DNA of 64,000 nucleotides from assembly GCF_004912195.1 (NCBI RefSeq), contig NZ_STGW01000011.1, positions 261-64,260 on the forward strand. Direction: 5' to 3'. This DNA comes from Nocardioides caeni. GTDB taxonomy: Bacteria > Actinomycetota > Actinomycetes > Propionibacteriales > Nocardioidaceae. Position 1 is the first letter of the stretch, and every line of letters starts with the position of its first letter. Shown here piece by piece: positions 17,305-25,114 of this stretch. Made by a program: the position numbers and the translations under genes. The notes beneath the pieces were generated by a model that was not told where the DNA came from, ran no database searches, and saw only the letters and a program-made list of their open reading frames with translations.

Positions 17305-18573
17305 TCACTCTCGCAGGATCCGGACGAGGGCGCGATGGCCCTTGCGCTCGGCGTGCTCCAGCGGGGTCACGCCGTCCGCGTCACCGATGCTCCGGTCCGC
17401 GCCCGCAGCGAGCAGGATCCGCACGACCTGCTGGTGGGCCGCGCCTCCGTCGCCGAGGATCACCGCCTCCAGCATCGCGGTCCAGCCGAGGTCGTTGACG
17501 TGGTCGAGGTCGACCCCGGTCTGGGCGACGCGGCGGACGTAGTCGACGTGACCACGCTCGCTGGCCGGGATCGGGGAGAGGCCGCCGTAGCGGTTCTCGA
17601 CGGTCAGGTCGGGCTGCGCGGGCAGCAGCGCCTCCAGCATCGCGATGCTGCCGGTGACGCCGGTGACCAGCCACGGGGTGTCGTGCCGGTCGTCGAGGGC
17701 ATCGGGGTCGGCGCCCAGGGCGACCAGCAGCCGCGCGACCTCGACGCGGTCGAAGGTGGCCGCCAGCAACAGGGGCGTACGGCGGTGCGCGTCCCGCGCC
17801 TCGAGGTCGGCTCCGGCGCGCAGCGCGACGGCGGCGGCATCGGCGTCGCCGCTCTCCGCCGCGTCGAGCAGCGCCCGGTCCGGGTCGGCGGGGTCGGCGC
17901 TCCGGTCGGCGGTCACGGTCTCCAGGATCCTCTCCAGCCGGTCGTGGCCGCGGGACCGCGCCATCTCCAGCGGGGTCAGCCCGGCGGACGGCGAGACGCG
18001 GTCGAGCTCGACGCCGCCGGCGGCCAGGACCCGCACCGTGTCGGCGTACGACACGGTGTCCTCACCCAGCCAGACGGCCTCGTGGATGGCCTGGTAGCCG
18101 ATCCGGTTGACGTGGTCCTCGTCGATCCCCGCCCGCAGCAGCTCGCCGACGACCAGCGCGTGGCCGCGCTCGGCGGCGCGGATCAGGCCGGTGCCGTCCC
18201 AGCTGTCCTTGTCGTCCACCTTCGCGCCGTGCCGGAGGGTGAGCCGGAGCAGCTCCAGGTGTCCCTCGCTGGTGGCGACGAGGTAGGCCGACTGCTCGGT
18301 GTCGTCCTTGGCGTTGACGTCCGCGCCCTGGCCGATCAGCCTCCGGGCCCGCGCGACGTCGTCGGCCCAGGCGGCGTCGCGCAGACGCTGGTCGAGGGTG
18401 TCCTGGGGGACCTCGCGTGCCGGGGCGGGCGAGGCCGGGCCGGAGTCGGACGACGCGGGCTGCGACGTGGTCGGCTCGGCATCCGGTGACGGGTCGGAGG
18501 CGCCGCCCCCGCACGCGCCCACGAGCAGCGCGAGCGGGAGGGCAGCCACGACCGCGCGGGTCGAGTGCTTCAT
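17305..18573 (-). CDS. Ankyrin-repeat lipoprotein
   Basis: A 422-residue exported protein. The signal peptide ends in LLVGAC (lipobox, Cys at about residue 21), followed by a Ser/Pro/Ala linker to about residue 55. Two ankyrin blocks follow, each of four to five repeats, separated near residue 225 by an acidic linker. Repeat hallmarks include GADVNAKDDTEQSAYLVAT, AERGHALVVGELL and GADPDALDDRHDTPWLVTG. Ankyrin repeats are protein-binding scaffolds, so it likely presents a docking surface outside the membrane. Its ATG overlaps the stop of the SMP-30-like gene (ATGA), so the two are coupled and may interact, which is inference. Confidence 0.88.
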   Translation of the reverse strand: MKHSTRAVVAALPLALLVGACGGGASDPSPDAEPTTSQPASSDSGPASPAPAREVPQDTLDQRLRDAAWADDVARARRLIGQGADVNAKDDTEQSAYLVATSEGHLELLRLTLRHGAKVDDKDSWDGTGLIRAAERGHALVVGELLRAGIDEDHVNRIGYQAIHEAVWLGEDTVSYADTVRVLAAGGVELDRVSPSAGLTPLEMARSRGHDRLERILETVTADRSADPADPDRALLDAAESGDADAAAVALRAGADLEARDAHRRTPLLLAATFDRVEVARLLVALGADPDALDDRHDTPWLVTGVTGSIAMLEALLPAQPDLTVENRYGGLSPIPASERGHVDYVRRVAQTGVDLDHVNDLGWTAMLEAVILGDGGAAHQQVVRILLAAGADRSIGDADGVTPLEHAERKGHRALVRILRE

Positions 18574-19553
18574 CGGGTCGGGTCGGTGACGACCTCGTAG
18601 GGGCCGGACGCGACGGGCTCGTCGAACTTGCTGTCGACGTAGAGCACCCGCCCACGCAGCACCTTCGCGGTGGTCAGCACGCGGTCGGCGGCGCTCGCCC
18701 GCTGGCCCAGCGTCACCAGGCGACGGCCGTCGTCGGACACCCGCAGGGTGGCGATCATCCGGCTGAAGTTGCGGACCACGGTGAGCTGGTTGCCGCGGCG
18801 GACCAGGCCGTCGGCGTTGACGAGGTCGGTGTCGGTCGCGATCTCGCTGACGGCGCCGGTACGGGCGTCGAAGCGCCACATCCGGCCGACATTGCCCTGC
18901 GCGACGACGAAGGCGCTGCGGTCGGCGGAGAGCACGATGCCGCCGAGGTTGAAGCCCTCGCGTCGCTCGATGGTGGCGGTCGCGTCCGCCCACAGCGTGG
19001 CCTGCCAGCCGTCGCGGCCCGGAGCCACGCGGAAGATCTGCGCGTCGTTGGAGTTGGTGAAGTAGGCCGCGCCGTCGCGGCCGATCGCCACGTCGTTGAG
19101 GAAGGCGTCGGCGGTGCCCGGCACGCGCAGGGCGGCGAGCAGCTCGCCGTCCTTGTCATAGACCCACAGGTCGGGGCGACCGGTGCCGATGCCGTTGGGA
19201 CCTCCCGCGACGTAGACGCGGCCCTGCCGGTCCACGGTGATGCCGCGCGCTGTGTAGCGGCCGTCGGTGCCGTCGCCATCGAGCCACACCTCGGTCTGCG
19301 CCGTGTGGGCGGAGCCGCGGTGCACCTCGCCGCCGGTGACCTCGCTGACGTAGAACCGGCCGCGCCGCTCGTCGGCGCCGATGCCCTCGAACTTGGAGCC
19401 GACCGGGCTGTCGGCGTCGCCCTGGAGGACGTACGTCGCGGGCCGGCCCCACGCGTGAGCGCTCGCGGTCGTGCCGGCGAGGCCGGAGACGGCCGCAGCG
19501 GAGGCGGTCGTGGCGATGAGCAGGGAGCTGAGGATGCGGTGGTTGCGCTTCAT
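18570..19553 (-). CDS. Secreted SMP-30/gluconolactonase-like beta-propeller protein
   Basis: A 327-residue protein with a Sec signal (MKRNHR, then a hydrophobic stretch ending near ASAHA, about residue 35). The mature part is a six-bladed propeller: repeated FEGIGADERRGRFYVSEV-, GITVDRQGRVYVAGG- and DVAIGRDGAAYFTNSN-type blades. These resemble SMP-30/gluconolactonase and strictosidine-synthase-like proteins, but catalytic metal ligands are not certain. It may be a lactonase or a binding protein. The ATG at 19553 directly precedes the signal. It is the first gene of a two-gene unit with the ankyrin lipoprotein and is divergent from a histidine kinase gene. Confidence 0.8.
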   Translation of the reverse strand: MKRNHRILSSLLIATTASAAAVSGLAGTTASAHAWGRPATYVLQGDADSPVGSKFEGIGADERRGRFYVSEVTGGEVHRGSAHTAQTEVWLDGDGTDGRYTARGITVDRQGRVYVAGGPNGIGTGRPDLWVYDKDGELLAALRVPGTADAFLNDVAIGRDGAAYFTNSNDAQIFRVAPGRDGWQATLWADATATIERREGFNLGGIVLSADRSAFVVAQGNVGRMWRFDARTGAVSEIATDTDLVNADGLVRRGNQLTVVRNFSRMIATLRVSDDGRRLVTLGQRASAADRVLTTAKVLRGRVLYVDSKFDEPVASGPYEVVTDPTR

Positions 19554-19649
19554 GGCTCCACCCTGCGCCACGGGTCGGGGCCCGGACGTCGGGCAGCCGG
19601 CCAGGCCTCGATAGCCAATTGGATGATGCCGTCACCCGCCTCTCCTCCC

Positions 19650-19655
19650 TAGGCT
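19650..19655 (+). promoter_or_regulatory. Putative -10 element for the NarL-type two-component operon
   Basis: TAGGCT lies nine bases before the ATG at 19665. An AATTGGA motif begins 33 bases upstream of TAGG, exactly as at the TetR gene at 22934. No ribosome binding site is obvious. Confidence 0.4.
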
Positions 19656-19664
19656 GGCCGGGTC

Positions 19665-20846
19665 ATGTCGCACCTCAGCTCGGCCGATCGCCGCCCCGGC
19701 GAGCGCGGCATCCTCGCGCCCGCCGCACGCCTGGACCGGTGGCTGCTGGCGGTGCTGGTGGTGCTGCTGGTCACCTGCGCGGTCCGCTACGTCGACCGGC
19801 ACGGCCTGCACGCCGCCGGGATCGCCGTACTCATGGGCGCCCTGGCGCTGGGCCTGGCCTATGCGACCCGCGGCCTGCTGCGCGGGCGGCCGTGGTGGCC
19901 CACGGCCTGGGTGACGGCGATGGTCGTGCTGTGGGGGGCGTTGACCGCGGTCGCCCCGTCCTTCGCCTGGTGCGCCGTCCCGGTCGCCTTCGCGGTGCTG
20001 CAGGTGCTGCCCTTCACCTGGGCGGTGGCGACGGTCGTGGCGATGACGGTGCTGCTGACGGCCGCGTGGCAGCGGATCTCGGACGGCTTCGACCCGGTCC
20101 AGGTGGCCGGGCCGATCGGCGTCGCGCTGGTGACCGTGCTCGCCTACCGCGCGCTCGACGTGGAGTCCCGGGCCCGGCAGCACGCCCAGGCCGAGGTGGG
20201 TGCCCTGGCCGAGCGGACCCGCCTCTCGCGGGAGATCCACGACTCCGTGGGGCAGGGGCTGTCCAGCATCAACCTGCTGCTGCAGGCCGCCGAGCAGTCC
20301 TGGGACGCGCAGCCCGCCGCCGCTCGCGACCACGTGCGGACCGCCGCGGCGACAGCGCGCGAGGGCCTCGAGGAGGTCCGGCGCGTGGTGCGCGACCTGG
20401 CCCCGGTCGAGCTCTCCGACGACCGCACCGGCGAGGCGCTCGTCCAGGCCCTGCGCAAGGCCGCCGCGGAGGCAGTGCGGGTCTCGCCCGGTCTCGACGT
20501 GGCGGTGCGCGTGCACGGTGCCCCGGTCGCCGTACGGCCCGAGGTGGCGGCCGCCCTGGTCCGCACCACCCGCGGCGCCCTGGCCAACGTGAGCGAGCAC
20601 GCCGCCGCGGCACGCGCCGCCGTCACCCTGACCTATCAGCCCGACGAGGTGACCCTCGACGTCCGTGACGACGGACGAGGCTTCGACCCGTCGGCCGCGG
20701 GCCCGTCGGGGACGCGCGGGCGCGGGCTGGCCGGGATCCGCGACCGGGCCGCCGGGCTCGGCGGTCGCACCGAGGTGGAGAGCGCGCCCGGGGAGGGGAC
20801 GACCGTGTCGGTCTGCTTCCCGGTGCGCGGAGAGGACACGCCGTGA
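19665..20846 (+). CDS. Sensor histidine kinase, NarL/DesK type
   Basis: A 393-residue kinase. Four to five transmembrane helices (residues 25-155) form an integral membrane sensor with no large external loop. A dimerisation domain of the HisKA_3 type follows, with LSREIHDSVGQGLSSINLL, phospho-accepting His at about residue 192. The ATPase domain has an N-box region at ALVRTTRGALANVSEHA and G-boxes DDGRGFDPS and GRGLAGIRDRAAGLGG. It should phosphorylate the response regulator encoded next, with which it overlaps by four bases. It may sense a membrane condition or ligand; the signal is unknown. Confidence 0.92.
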   Translation: MSHLSSADRRPGERGILAPAARLDRWLLAVLVVLLVTCAVRYVDRHGLHAAGIAVLMGALALGLAYATRGLLRGRPWWPTAWVTAMVVLWGALTAVAPSFAWCAVPVAFAVLQVLPFTWAVATVVAMTVLLTAAWQRISDGFDPVQVAGPIGVALVTVLAYRALDVESRARQHAQAEVGALAERTRLSREIHDSVGQGLSSINLLLQAAEQSWDAQPAAARDHVRTAAATAREGLEEVRRVVRDLAPVELSDDRTGEALVQALRKAAAEAVRVSPGLDVAVRVHGAPVAVRPEVAAALVRTTRGALANVSEHAAAARAAVTLTYQPDEVTLDVRDDGRGFDPSAAGPSGTRGRGLAGIRDRAAGLGGRTEVESAPGEGTTVSVCFPVRGEDTP

Positions 20847-21469
20847 TCCGGATCGTGCTGGTCGACGACCACCCCGTCGTCCGCGCCGGGCTGCGCGCGC
20901 TCGTCGACGGACAGGAGGACCTGTCGGTCGTGGGCGAGGCCGACGGACTCGACGCCGCGGTCGCCGTGGTGAGCGCCGACCAGCCCGACGTCGTCCTGAT
21001 GGACCTCTCGCTCGGCGAGGGCAAGGCCGGCGGAGCCGCGGTGACGGCCGCGCTTCGCGACCTGCCCCGGCCGCCCGAGGTGCTGGTGCTGACGACCTAC
21101 GACACCGAGTCCGACATCCTGCGCGCGCTGGAGGCGGGCGCCCGCGGCTACCTGCTCAAGGACGCGCCCCCGGAGGAGCTGTTCGCCGGCATCCGCGCCA
21201 CCGCGCGGGGTGAGACCGTGCTGGCGCCCTCGGTCGCGGCGACCCTCGTGCGTCGTACGACGCCAGGGGCGACGACCATCACCGAGCGCGAGGTCGAGGT
21301 GCTCGAGCTGCTCTCGCGCGGACTCGGCAACAAGGAGATGGCGCGCGAGCTCTTCGTGTCCGAGGCGACCGTGAAGTCCCACCTGTCGCACATCTACACC
21401 AAGCTCGGCGTCGACACCCGTGCCGGCGCGGTCGCCGCCGCCATCGAGCAGCGGATCATCCGCACCTGA
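20843..21469 (+). CDS. LuxR/NarL-family response regulator
   Basis: A 208-residue two-domain regulator. The receiver has the acidic pocket (VDDH, residues 8-10) and phospho-accepting Asp in VLMDLSLGEG at residue 54, with Thr and Lys of the switch in VLTTYD and YLLKDAPPEE. The C-terminal LuxR helix-turn-helix is ELLSRGLGNKEMARELFVSE then TVKSHLSHIYTKLG. The GTG start overlaps the kinase stop (GTGA). It is a DNA-binding output for the adjacent kinase; targets are not apparent in the window. Confidence 0.94.
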   Translation: MIRIVLVDDHPVVRAGLRALVDGQEDLSVVGEADGLDAAVAVVSADQPDVVLMDLSLGEGKAGGAAVTAALRDLPRPPEVLVLTTYDTESDILRALEAGARGYLLKDAPPEELFAGIRATARGETVLAPSVAATLVRRTTPGATTITEREVEVLELLSRGLGNKEMARELFVSEATVKSHLSHIYTKLGVDTRAGAVAAAIEQRIIRT

Positions 21470-21494
21470 CCGGCACCTCGACCAACGGCGGGGC

Positions 21495-21764
21495 TCAGCC
21501 CTTCGCCACCGCCGCGAGCACCTGGTCGAGCTTGACCTTGAGGTCGGGCACCTCGTCGAGCAGCACCAGCTTGTCGTTGAGGTCGTTGAGCAGGGTCTGC
21601 ACCTGGCCGAGCACCTCACGCGTCTCGGCGAGGGTGGTGTCGACCGTGGTCAGCTTCCCGTCGACGTCGACCAGCGTCGTGTCGACGTTGCCGAGCGCGG
21701 CCTCGGCGTTCTTGAGCACCTTGTCGGTGCGCTTGAGGATGTCGGCGACGGGGTTGAGGCCCAC
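21495..21764 (-). CDS. Small heptad-rich (coiled-coil) protein
   Basis: An 89-residue protein made almost wholly of heptads: VGLNPVADILKRTDKVLKNA then repeated D-T-T-L-x-x-V/T-x-x-x-L units to the end. It should form one long helix and oligomerise. It resembles the short coiled-coil proteins seen next to polyhydroxyalkanoate or membrane-stress genes, but I cannot assign a family. The GTG at 21764 is preceded by AGGAGA at five bases, which decides the start. It lies downstream of DUF2236 copy 2 on the same strand, 41 bases from its stop. Confidence 0.72.
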   Translation of the reverse strand: MGLNPVADILKRTDKVLKNAEAALGNVDTTLVDVDGKLTTVDTTLAETREVLGQVQTLLNDLNDKLVLLDEVPDLKVKLDQVLAAVAKG

Positions 21765-21805
21765 GGTGTCTCCTGTGGTCGAAGGGACGGACGGACAGCA
21801 GCCTG

Positions 21806-22861
21806 TCAGGAGAGCCGGCCCAGGAGGGGCTCGGACTCGCGGAGACCGTCGTCGCTGGGCTCCTCGCCGCGACCGAAGACCTTGTCGTGCTGCTGCGCAC
21901 GCCAGGCGAGATGCGCCTCCGCGGGCCGCTCGAAGCCGTAGCGCTCTCGTGCCTGCGCCGGAGTGAGGACCTCCCGGTTGAGCGGGGGTACGCCGGCGAA
22001 CACCGGCGCCACCACCGGCACGGTGCTCGGCGACAGCTCCGCGAGGATCCGCAGCTGCAGTCGCCTGCTGAGCCCCAGGGCCGCGAACGTCCCGCGCAGG
22101 AGCGGCCACACGGCCGCGTCCTTCCACCGTGCCTGCGGCAGCTCGCCCATCTCGCGCATCCAGCCCGGCAACGTCGCGATCACGCCGGCCCGGAACACCG
22201 CGCCGACGACGCGCTGCGCCGGCCGCAGCACCCACGGGACGTCGTCGACGAGCTGACTGACGTCCATCAGGTGGTGCATCGCGCGGACGGCGATCGGCGA
22301 GCCGGAGAGCACCGGCCGCATCCGCTCGTAGTAGGCGTGCAGCTCCTCGCGGTTGCGCGGCACGTCCGCCGGGTCGCAGGTCTGCAGCTCGGCCGCCACC
22401 GCGCACTCGGCCCAGAACTGCTCCTCCTCGGCCACGCTCAGTCGTCCGGGGCCGAACATCTCGTAGGCCTTGAGCACCGAGTGCCAGCCGGTGACGAGGA
22501 TCCACAGCTGGGAGTCGGGGTCGTTGGCGTCGTACCTCCCGCCGCCGTAGGGCTCGGTGCCGATCGCCTTGCTGTGGACCTTCACCAGCACGTCGGCCGC
22601 CTTCGTCGTGGTGCGGCTGTCGCCGAAGGCGACGAGTGCGAAGTAGCGGATGGTCCGGTCATAGCGGGTCTTCGGCCGTCGGTAGATGTCCTGGGTGTGG
22701 TCGACGGAGGCGACCAGGTTGGGGTCGAGCTCCTCGACGACGACGGCGCGACTGAAGCCGATGGTGAGGGACGTCGGATGCCCCCAGACCTTCCAGGCCA
22801 CGGAGTCGGGGCCGAAGAAGCCGTGGTCCTCGTGCGGGGTGATCGCGGTGCGCTGGGCCAT
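21806..22861 (-). CDS. DUF2236 / MpaB-family oxygenase-like protein (copy 2 of 3)
   Basis: A 351-residue DUF2236 protein. The family core is clear: KVHSKAIGTEPYGGGRYDAN, then DPDSQLWILVTGWHSVLKAYEMFGP, with the conserved His, Gly and Tyr residues of the group. An N-terminal FFGPDSVAWKVWGHP block matches the small helix of the other copies. There is no signal peptide. It is predicted to be a heme-type oxygenase of unknown substrate. The start is the ATG at 22861. A TetR gene is divergent, and a short dyad lies 13 bases upstream of this ATG, so repression by that regulator is likely. Sequence differs a great deal from copies 1 and 3, so this is not a recent duplication. Confidence 0.82.
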   Translation of the reverse strand: MAQRTAITPHEDHGFFGPDSVAWKVWGHPTSLTIGFSRAVVVEELDPNLVASVDHTQDIYRRPKTRYDRTIRYFALVAFGDSRTTTKAADVLVKVHSKAIGTEPYGGGRYDANDPDSQLWILVTGWHSVLKAYEMFGPGRLSVAEEEQFWAECAVAAELQTCDPADVPRNREELHAYYERMRPVLSGSPIAVRAMHHLMDVSQLVDDVPWVLRPAQRVVGAVFRAGVIATLPGWMREMGELPQARWKDAAVWPLLRGTFAALGLSRRLQLRILAELSPSTVPVVAPVFAGVPPLNREVLTPAQARERYGFERPAEAHLAWRAQQHDKVFGRGEEPSDDGLRESEPLLGRLS

Positions 22862-22873
22862 GGCACCAGAATG

Positions 22874-22887
22874 CTACAGTTGTGTAG
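22874..22887. promoter_or_regulatory. Short dyad between DUF2236 copy 2 and its TetR
   Basis: CTACA-GTTG-TGTAG is a 5-bp inverted repeat. It starts 13 bases upstream of the oxygenase ATG and lies 46 bases upstream of the regulator. It is weaker than the dyads of the other two pairs. Confidence 0.45.
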
Positions 22888-22921
22888 TAATTGGAAGACC
22901 CACGCTTCCCCTCCTCCTCCC

Positions 22922-22927
22922 TAGGGT
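22922..22927 (+). promoter_or_regulatory. Putative -10 element of a leaderless promoter for the TetR gene
   Basis: TAGGGT is followed by six bases and the ATG at 22934. An AATTGGA motif starts 33 bases before TAGG, the same distance as upstream of the histidine kinase at 19665. Confidence 0.45.
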
Positions 22928-22933
22928 GGCGCC

Positions 22934-23539
22934 ATGACCCCCGCGACCGGCAGGACGGCCAAGCGACGGCCGTACGCCGCGCGCGTCCCCCTGGCCCAGC
23001 GGCGCGAGCAGCTCCTCGACGCCGCGCTCACCGTCATCGACCGCGACGGCTACGACCGGCTCTCGATCGACGCCATCGCCCGCGAGGCGGGTGTGACCCG
23101 ACCCGTCGTCTATGGCGCGTACGACGGCCTGGGCCCCCTGCTCGCGGCCCTGCTCGACCGGCAGCAGCAGCGCGCCCTCACCCAGCTCTACGCCGCCCTG
23201 CCGACCGGGCTCGGCGACGGCGACCTGGCGACCGTGATCGACGACGCCGCCCCCGCGCTGTGCCGCATGCTGCTCGACGACCCCCCGACCTGGCGCGCCA
23301 TCATCGCGGCACCGGCCGACGTGCCGGAGACAGTGCGGGCCCGCGTCGAGGGCGACCGCGAAGGCGTGCGGCAGGTGATCGCCGGCCTGGTCGAGGCGAG
23401 CCGCCCCGGCGCCGACGCCGAGCTCCTCTCCCACGCGCTGCTCGCGGTGCTGGAGCAGTACGGGCGGCTGGTCCTTGCCGAGCCGGACCGCTTCACCGCC
23501 GAGCGGATGGCGGCGGCGATGCGGGCACTGCTCACCTGA
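22934..23539 (+). CDS. TetR family transcriptional regulator (partner of DUF2236 copy 2)
   Basis: A 201-residue TetR. The helix-turn-helix sits at residues 20-65: QLLDAALTVIDRDGYDRLSI then REAGVTRPVVYGAYDG. The C-terminal domain has WRAIIAAPADVPETVRARVE, typical of a TetR subfamily found with DUF2236 oxygenases in actinobacteria (my recollection of the pattern, not checked). It probably represses the divergent oxygenase. The ATG at 22934 fits a leaderless transcript. Confidence 0.88.
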   Translation: MTPATGRTAKRRPYAARVPLAQRREQLLDAALTVIDRDGYDRLSIDAIAREAGVTRPVVYGAYDGLGPLLAALLDRQQQRALTQLYAALPTGLGDGDLATVIDDAAPALCRMLLDDPPTWRAIIAAPADVPETVRARVEGDREGVRQVIAGLVEASRPGADAELLSHALLAVLEQYGRLVLAEPDRFTAERMAAAMRALLT

Positions 23540-23542
23540 CGT

Positions 23543-23581
23543 CCCGCTGGTCGAGGAGCCCCGCGGGGGACGAGCGGGGCA
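23543..23581. repeat. Half copy of the GGTCGAGGAGCCC intergenic element
   Basis: GGTCGAGGAGCCCCGCGGGGGACGAGCGGGGC (described here in part) corresponds to the left arm of the 114-bp element at 7602. It lies between the TetR gene and the next start codon and lacks the right arm. Confidence 0.55.
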
Positions 23582-23593
23582 GGCCACCCCCTC

Positions 23594-23599
23594 TAGGCT
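23594..23599 (+). promoter_or_regulatory. Putative -10 element of a leaderless promoter
   Basis: TAGGCT is followed by six bases and the ATG at 23606. No ribosome binding site lies between. Confidence 0.45.
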
Positions 23600-23605
23600 C
23601 CCGAC

Positions 23606-24400
23606 ATGATGATCCGACCGGCCGAGCTCGAGGCCTTCAAGGCCGGGACCATCGACCTGGCGTTCCGGCGCTGGGACCGGTCACGGGTCAAGGTCGGCAC
23701 CCGGCTGCGCACCGCCGTCGGCGTGCTGGAGGTGCTGGCCGTCGACGAGGTCGCCGTGTCGTCACTGCGGGCCGAGGACGCCCGCCGGGCGGGGGCGGCC
23801 TCACTCACGGCGCTCCGGGAGGGGCTCGCCGTCCGCGCCGACCGGCCGGCCTTCCGGGTGCAGCTGCGCTGGGCGGGCGCCGATCCGCGCGAAGAGCTGC
23901 GCGCCACCCTGCCGTCCGCCGACGAGCTCGCCACCCTGGTGGCGGGCCTCGACCGGCTCGACGCCGCCTCTCCGATCGGCCCGTGGACCCGCGAGACGCT
24001 CCGCACGATCGACCGGCACCCCGAGGTGCGCGCCCCCGAGCTGGCCGACGGTGTGGGCCGGCCGACCGCGGAGTTCAAGCGGGACGTGCGCAAGCTCAAG
24101 GAGCGCGGGCTGACCGAGTCGCTCGCGATCGGCTACCGCCTCTCCCCGCGGGGCGAGGCGCTGCTCGACCACCTCGAGGGACCCCGGGAGCGGAGGCCCC
24201 GGCGGGAGGGCACGCCCCTGCCCCGCACCATCGGCGCCCCCGCCACCGGCGCCCTGCGCGTCGTCGACGTCCACACCCTCGAGGCCGTGGCCACCTGGCG
24301 GCGCAGCGACCTGGCCGCGCTGCACGGCGTCGGCCCCGTCGCGCTGGACCGGCTGGCCGCCGCGATGGCCGATCTCGGAATCGGTTTCGCAGCCGAGTGA
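23606..24400 (+). CDS. ASCH-like domain protein with winged-helix and helix-hairpin-helix segments
   Basis: A 264-residue protein. Residues 5-110 resemble an ASCH (PUA-like) domain: AFKAGTIDLAFRRWDRSRVK, then VGTRLRTAVGVLEVLAVDEV. ASCH domains are thought to bind RNA. Residues 115-195 look like a winged helix (ETLRTIDRHPEVRAPELADG, with a wing ending SPRGEALLDHL). Residues 230-264 hold a helix-hairpin-helix (LAALHGVGPVALDRLAAAMA). The combination suggests nucleic-acid binding, perhaps regulation. It follows the TetR gene with a half repeat between. No target is identifiable. Confidence 0.72.
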   Translation: MMIRPAELEAFKAGTIDLAFRRWDRSRVKVGTRLRTAVGVLEVLAVDEVAVSSLRAEDARRAGAASLTALREGLAVRADRPAFRVQLRWAGADPREELRATLPSADELATLVAGLDRLDAASPIGPWTRETLRTIDRHPEVRAPELADGVGRPTAEFKRDVRKLKERGLTESLAIGYRLSPRGEALLDHLEGPRERRPRREGTPLPRTIGAPATGALRVVDVHTLEAVATWRRSDLAALHGVGPVALDRLAAAMADLGIGFAAE

Positions 24401-24421
24401 CCCCTCGGCCACACTGATCCC

Positions 24422-25090
24422 ATGCTGGGCATCACCGACCTGTCGACGTACCTCGTCGGACTGGTGCTGATCATCCTGCTGCCCGGCCCGAACTCGCTCT
24501 ACGTCCTTTCCGTCGCCGCCCGCCGTGGCACCGGCGACGGCTATCGGGCCGCGGCCGGCGTGTGGACGGGCGACACCGTGCTGATGGTGCTGTCCGCCGC
24601 CGGGGTCGCGTCACTGCTCAAGACCAACGACGTCGCCTTCTCCATCGTGAAGTACGCCGGGGCCGGCTATCTCGGCTTCCTGGCGATCACCATGCTGCGG
24701 GGCGCGTGGGCGCTGTGGCGCAGCCGGCGGAGCGTCGCGGAGGAGGTCGAGGACGCCGCGTCCGAGCACGGCGTCGCGTCGACACCCGGCGAGCGGCCCT
24801 ATCGCCGCGCGCTCGTGATCAGCCTGCTCAACCCGAAGGCGATCCTCTTCTTCGTCGCCTTCTTCGTGCAGTTCGTCGACCCGGACTACAGCCGCCCCTG
24901 GCTGTCGTTCCTCGTCCTCGGCGTGCTCTGCCAGATCGCCAGCGTCGCCTACCTGAGCGCCCTGATCTTCGGCGGCACCCGCCTCGCCGACGCCTTCCGC
25001 CGCCGCAGGGGGCTCTCCGCGGCCGGGACGTCGACGGTCGGCGCGGTCTTCCTCGGCTTCGCGATCAAGCTGTCGCTGACCCAGGCCTGA
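24422..25090 (+). CDS. LysE family amino acid exporter
   Basis: A 222-residue membrane protein with six helices. The LysE/RhtB signature LLPGPNSLYVLSVAARRG occurs at residues 21-38, followed by GYRAAAGVWTGDTVLMVLSA. The second half begins ISLLNPKAILFFVAFFVQF, the expected paired motif. It exports a hydrophilic or branched-chain amino acid; specificity (LeuE, RhtB or LysE) is uncertain. The ATG is 22 bases after the previous stop. A modest ACACTG upstream may be a promoter. It ends 24 bases before the end of the convergent CDF gene. Confidence 0.88.
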   Translation: MLGITDLSTYLVGLVLIILLPGPNSLYVLSVAARRGTGDGYRAAAGVWTGDTVLMVLSAAGVASLLKTNDVAFSIVKYAGAGYLGFLAITMLRGAWALWRSRRSVAEEVEDAASEHGVASTPGERPYRRALVISLLNPKAILFFVAFFVQFVDPDYSRPWLSFLVLGVLCQIASVAYLSALIFGGTRLADAFRRRRGLSAAGTSTVGAVFLGFAIKLSLTQA

Positions 25091-25114
25091 CCCGGCTCGG
25101 CGGCCGGTCCCGCA

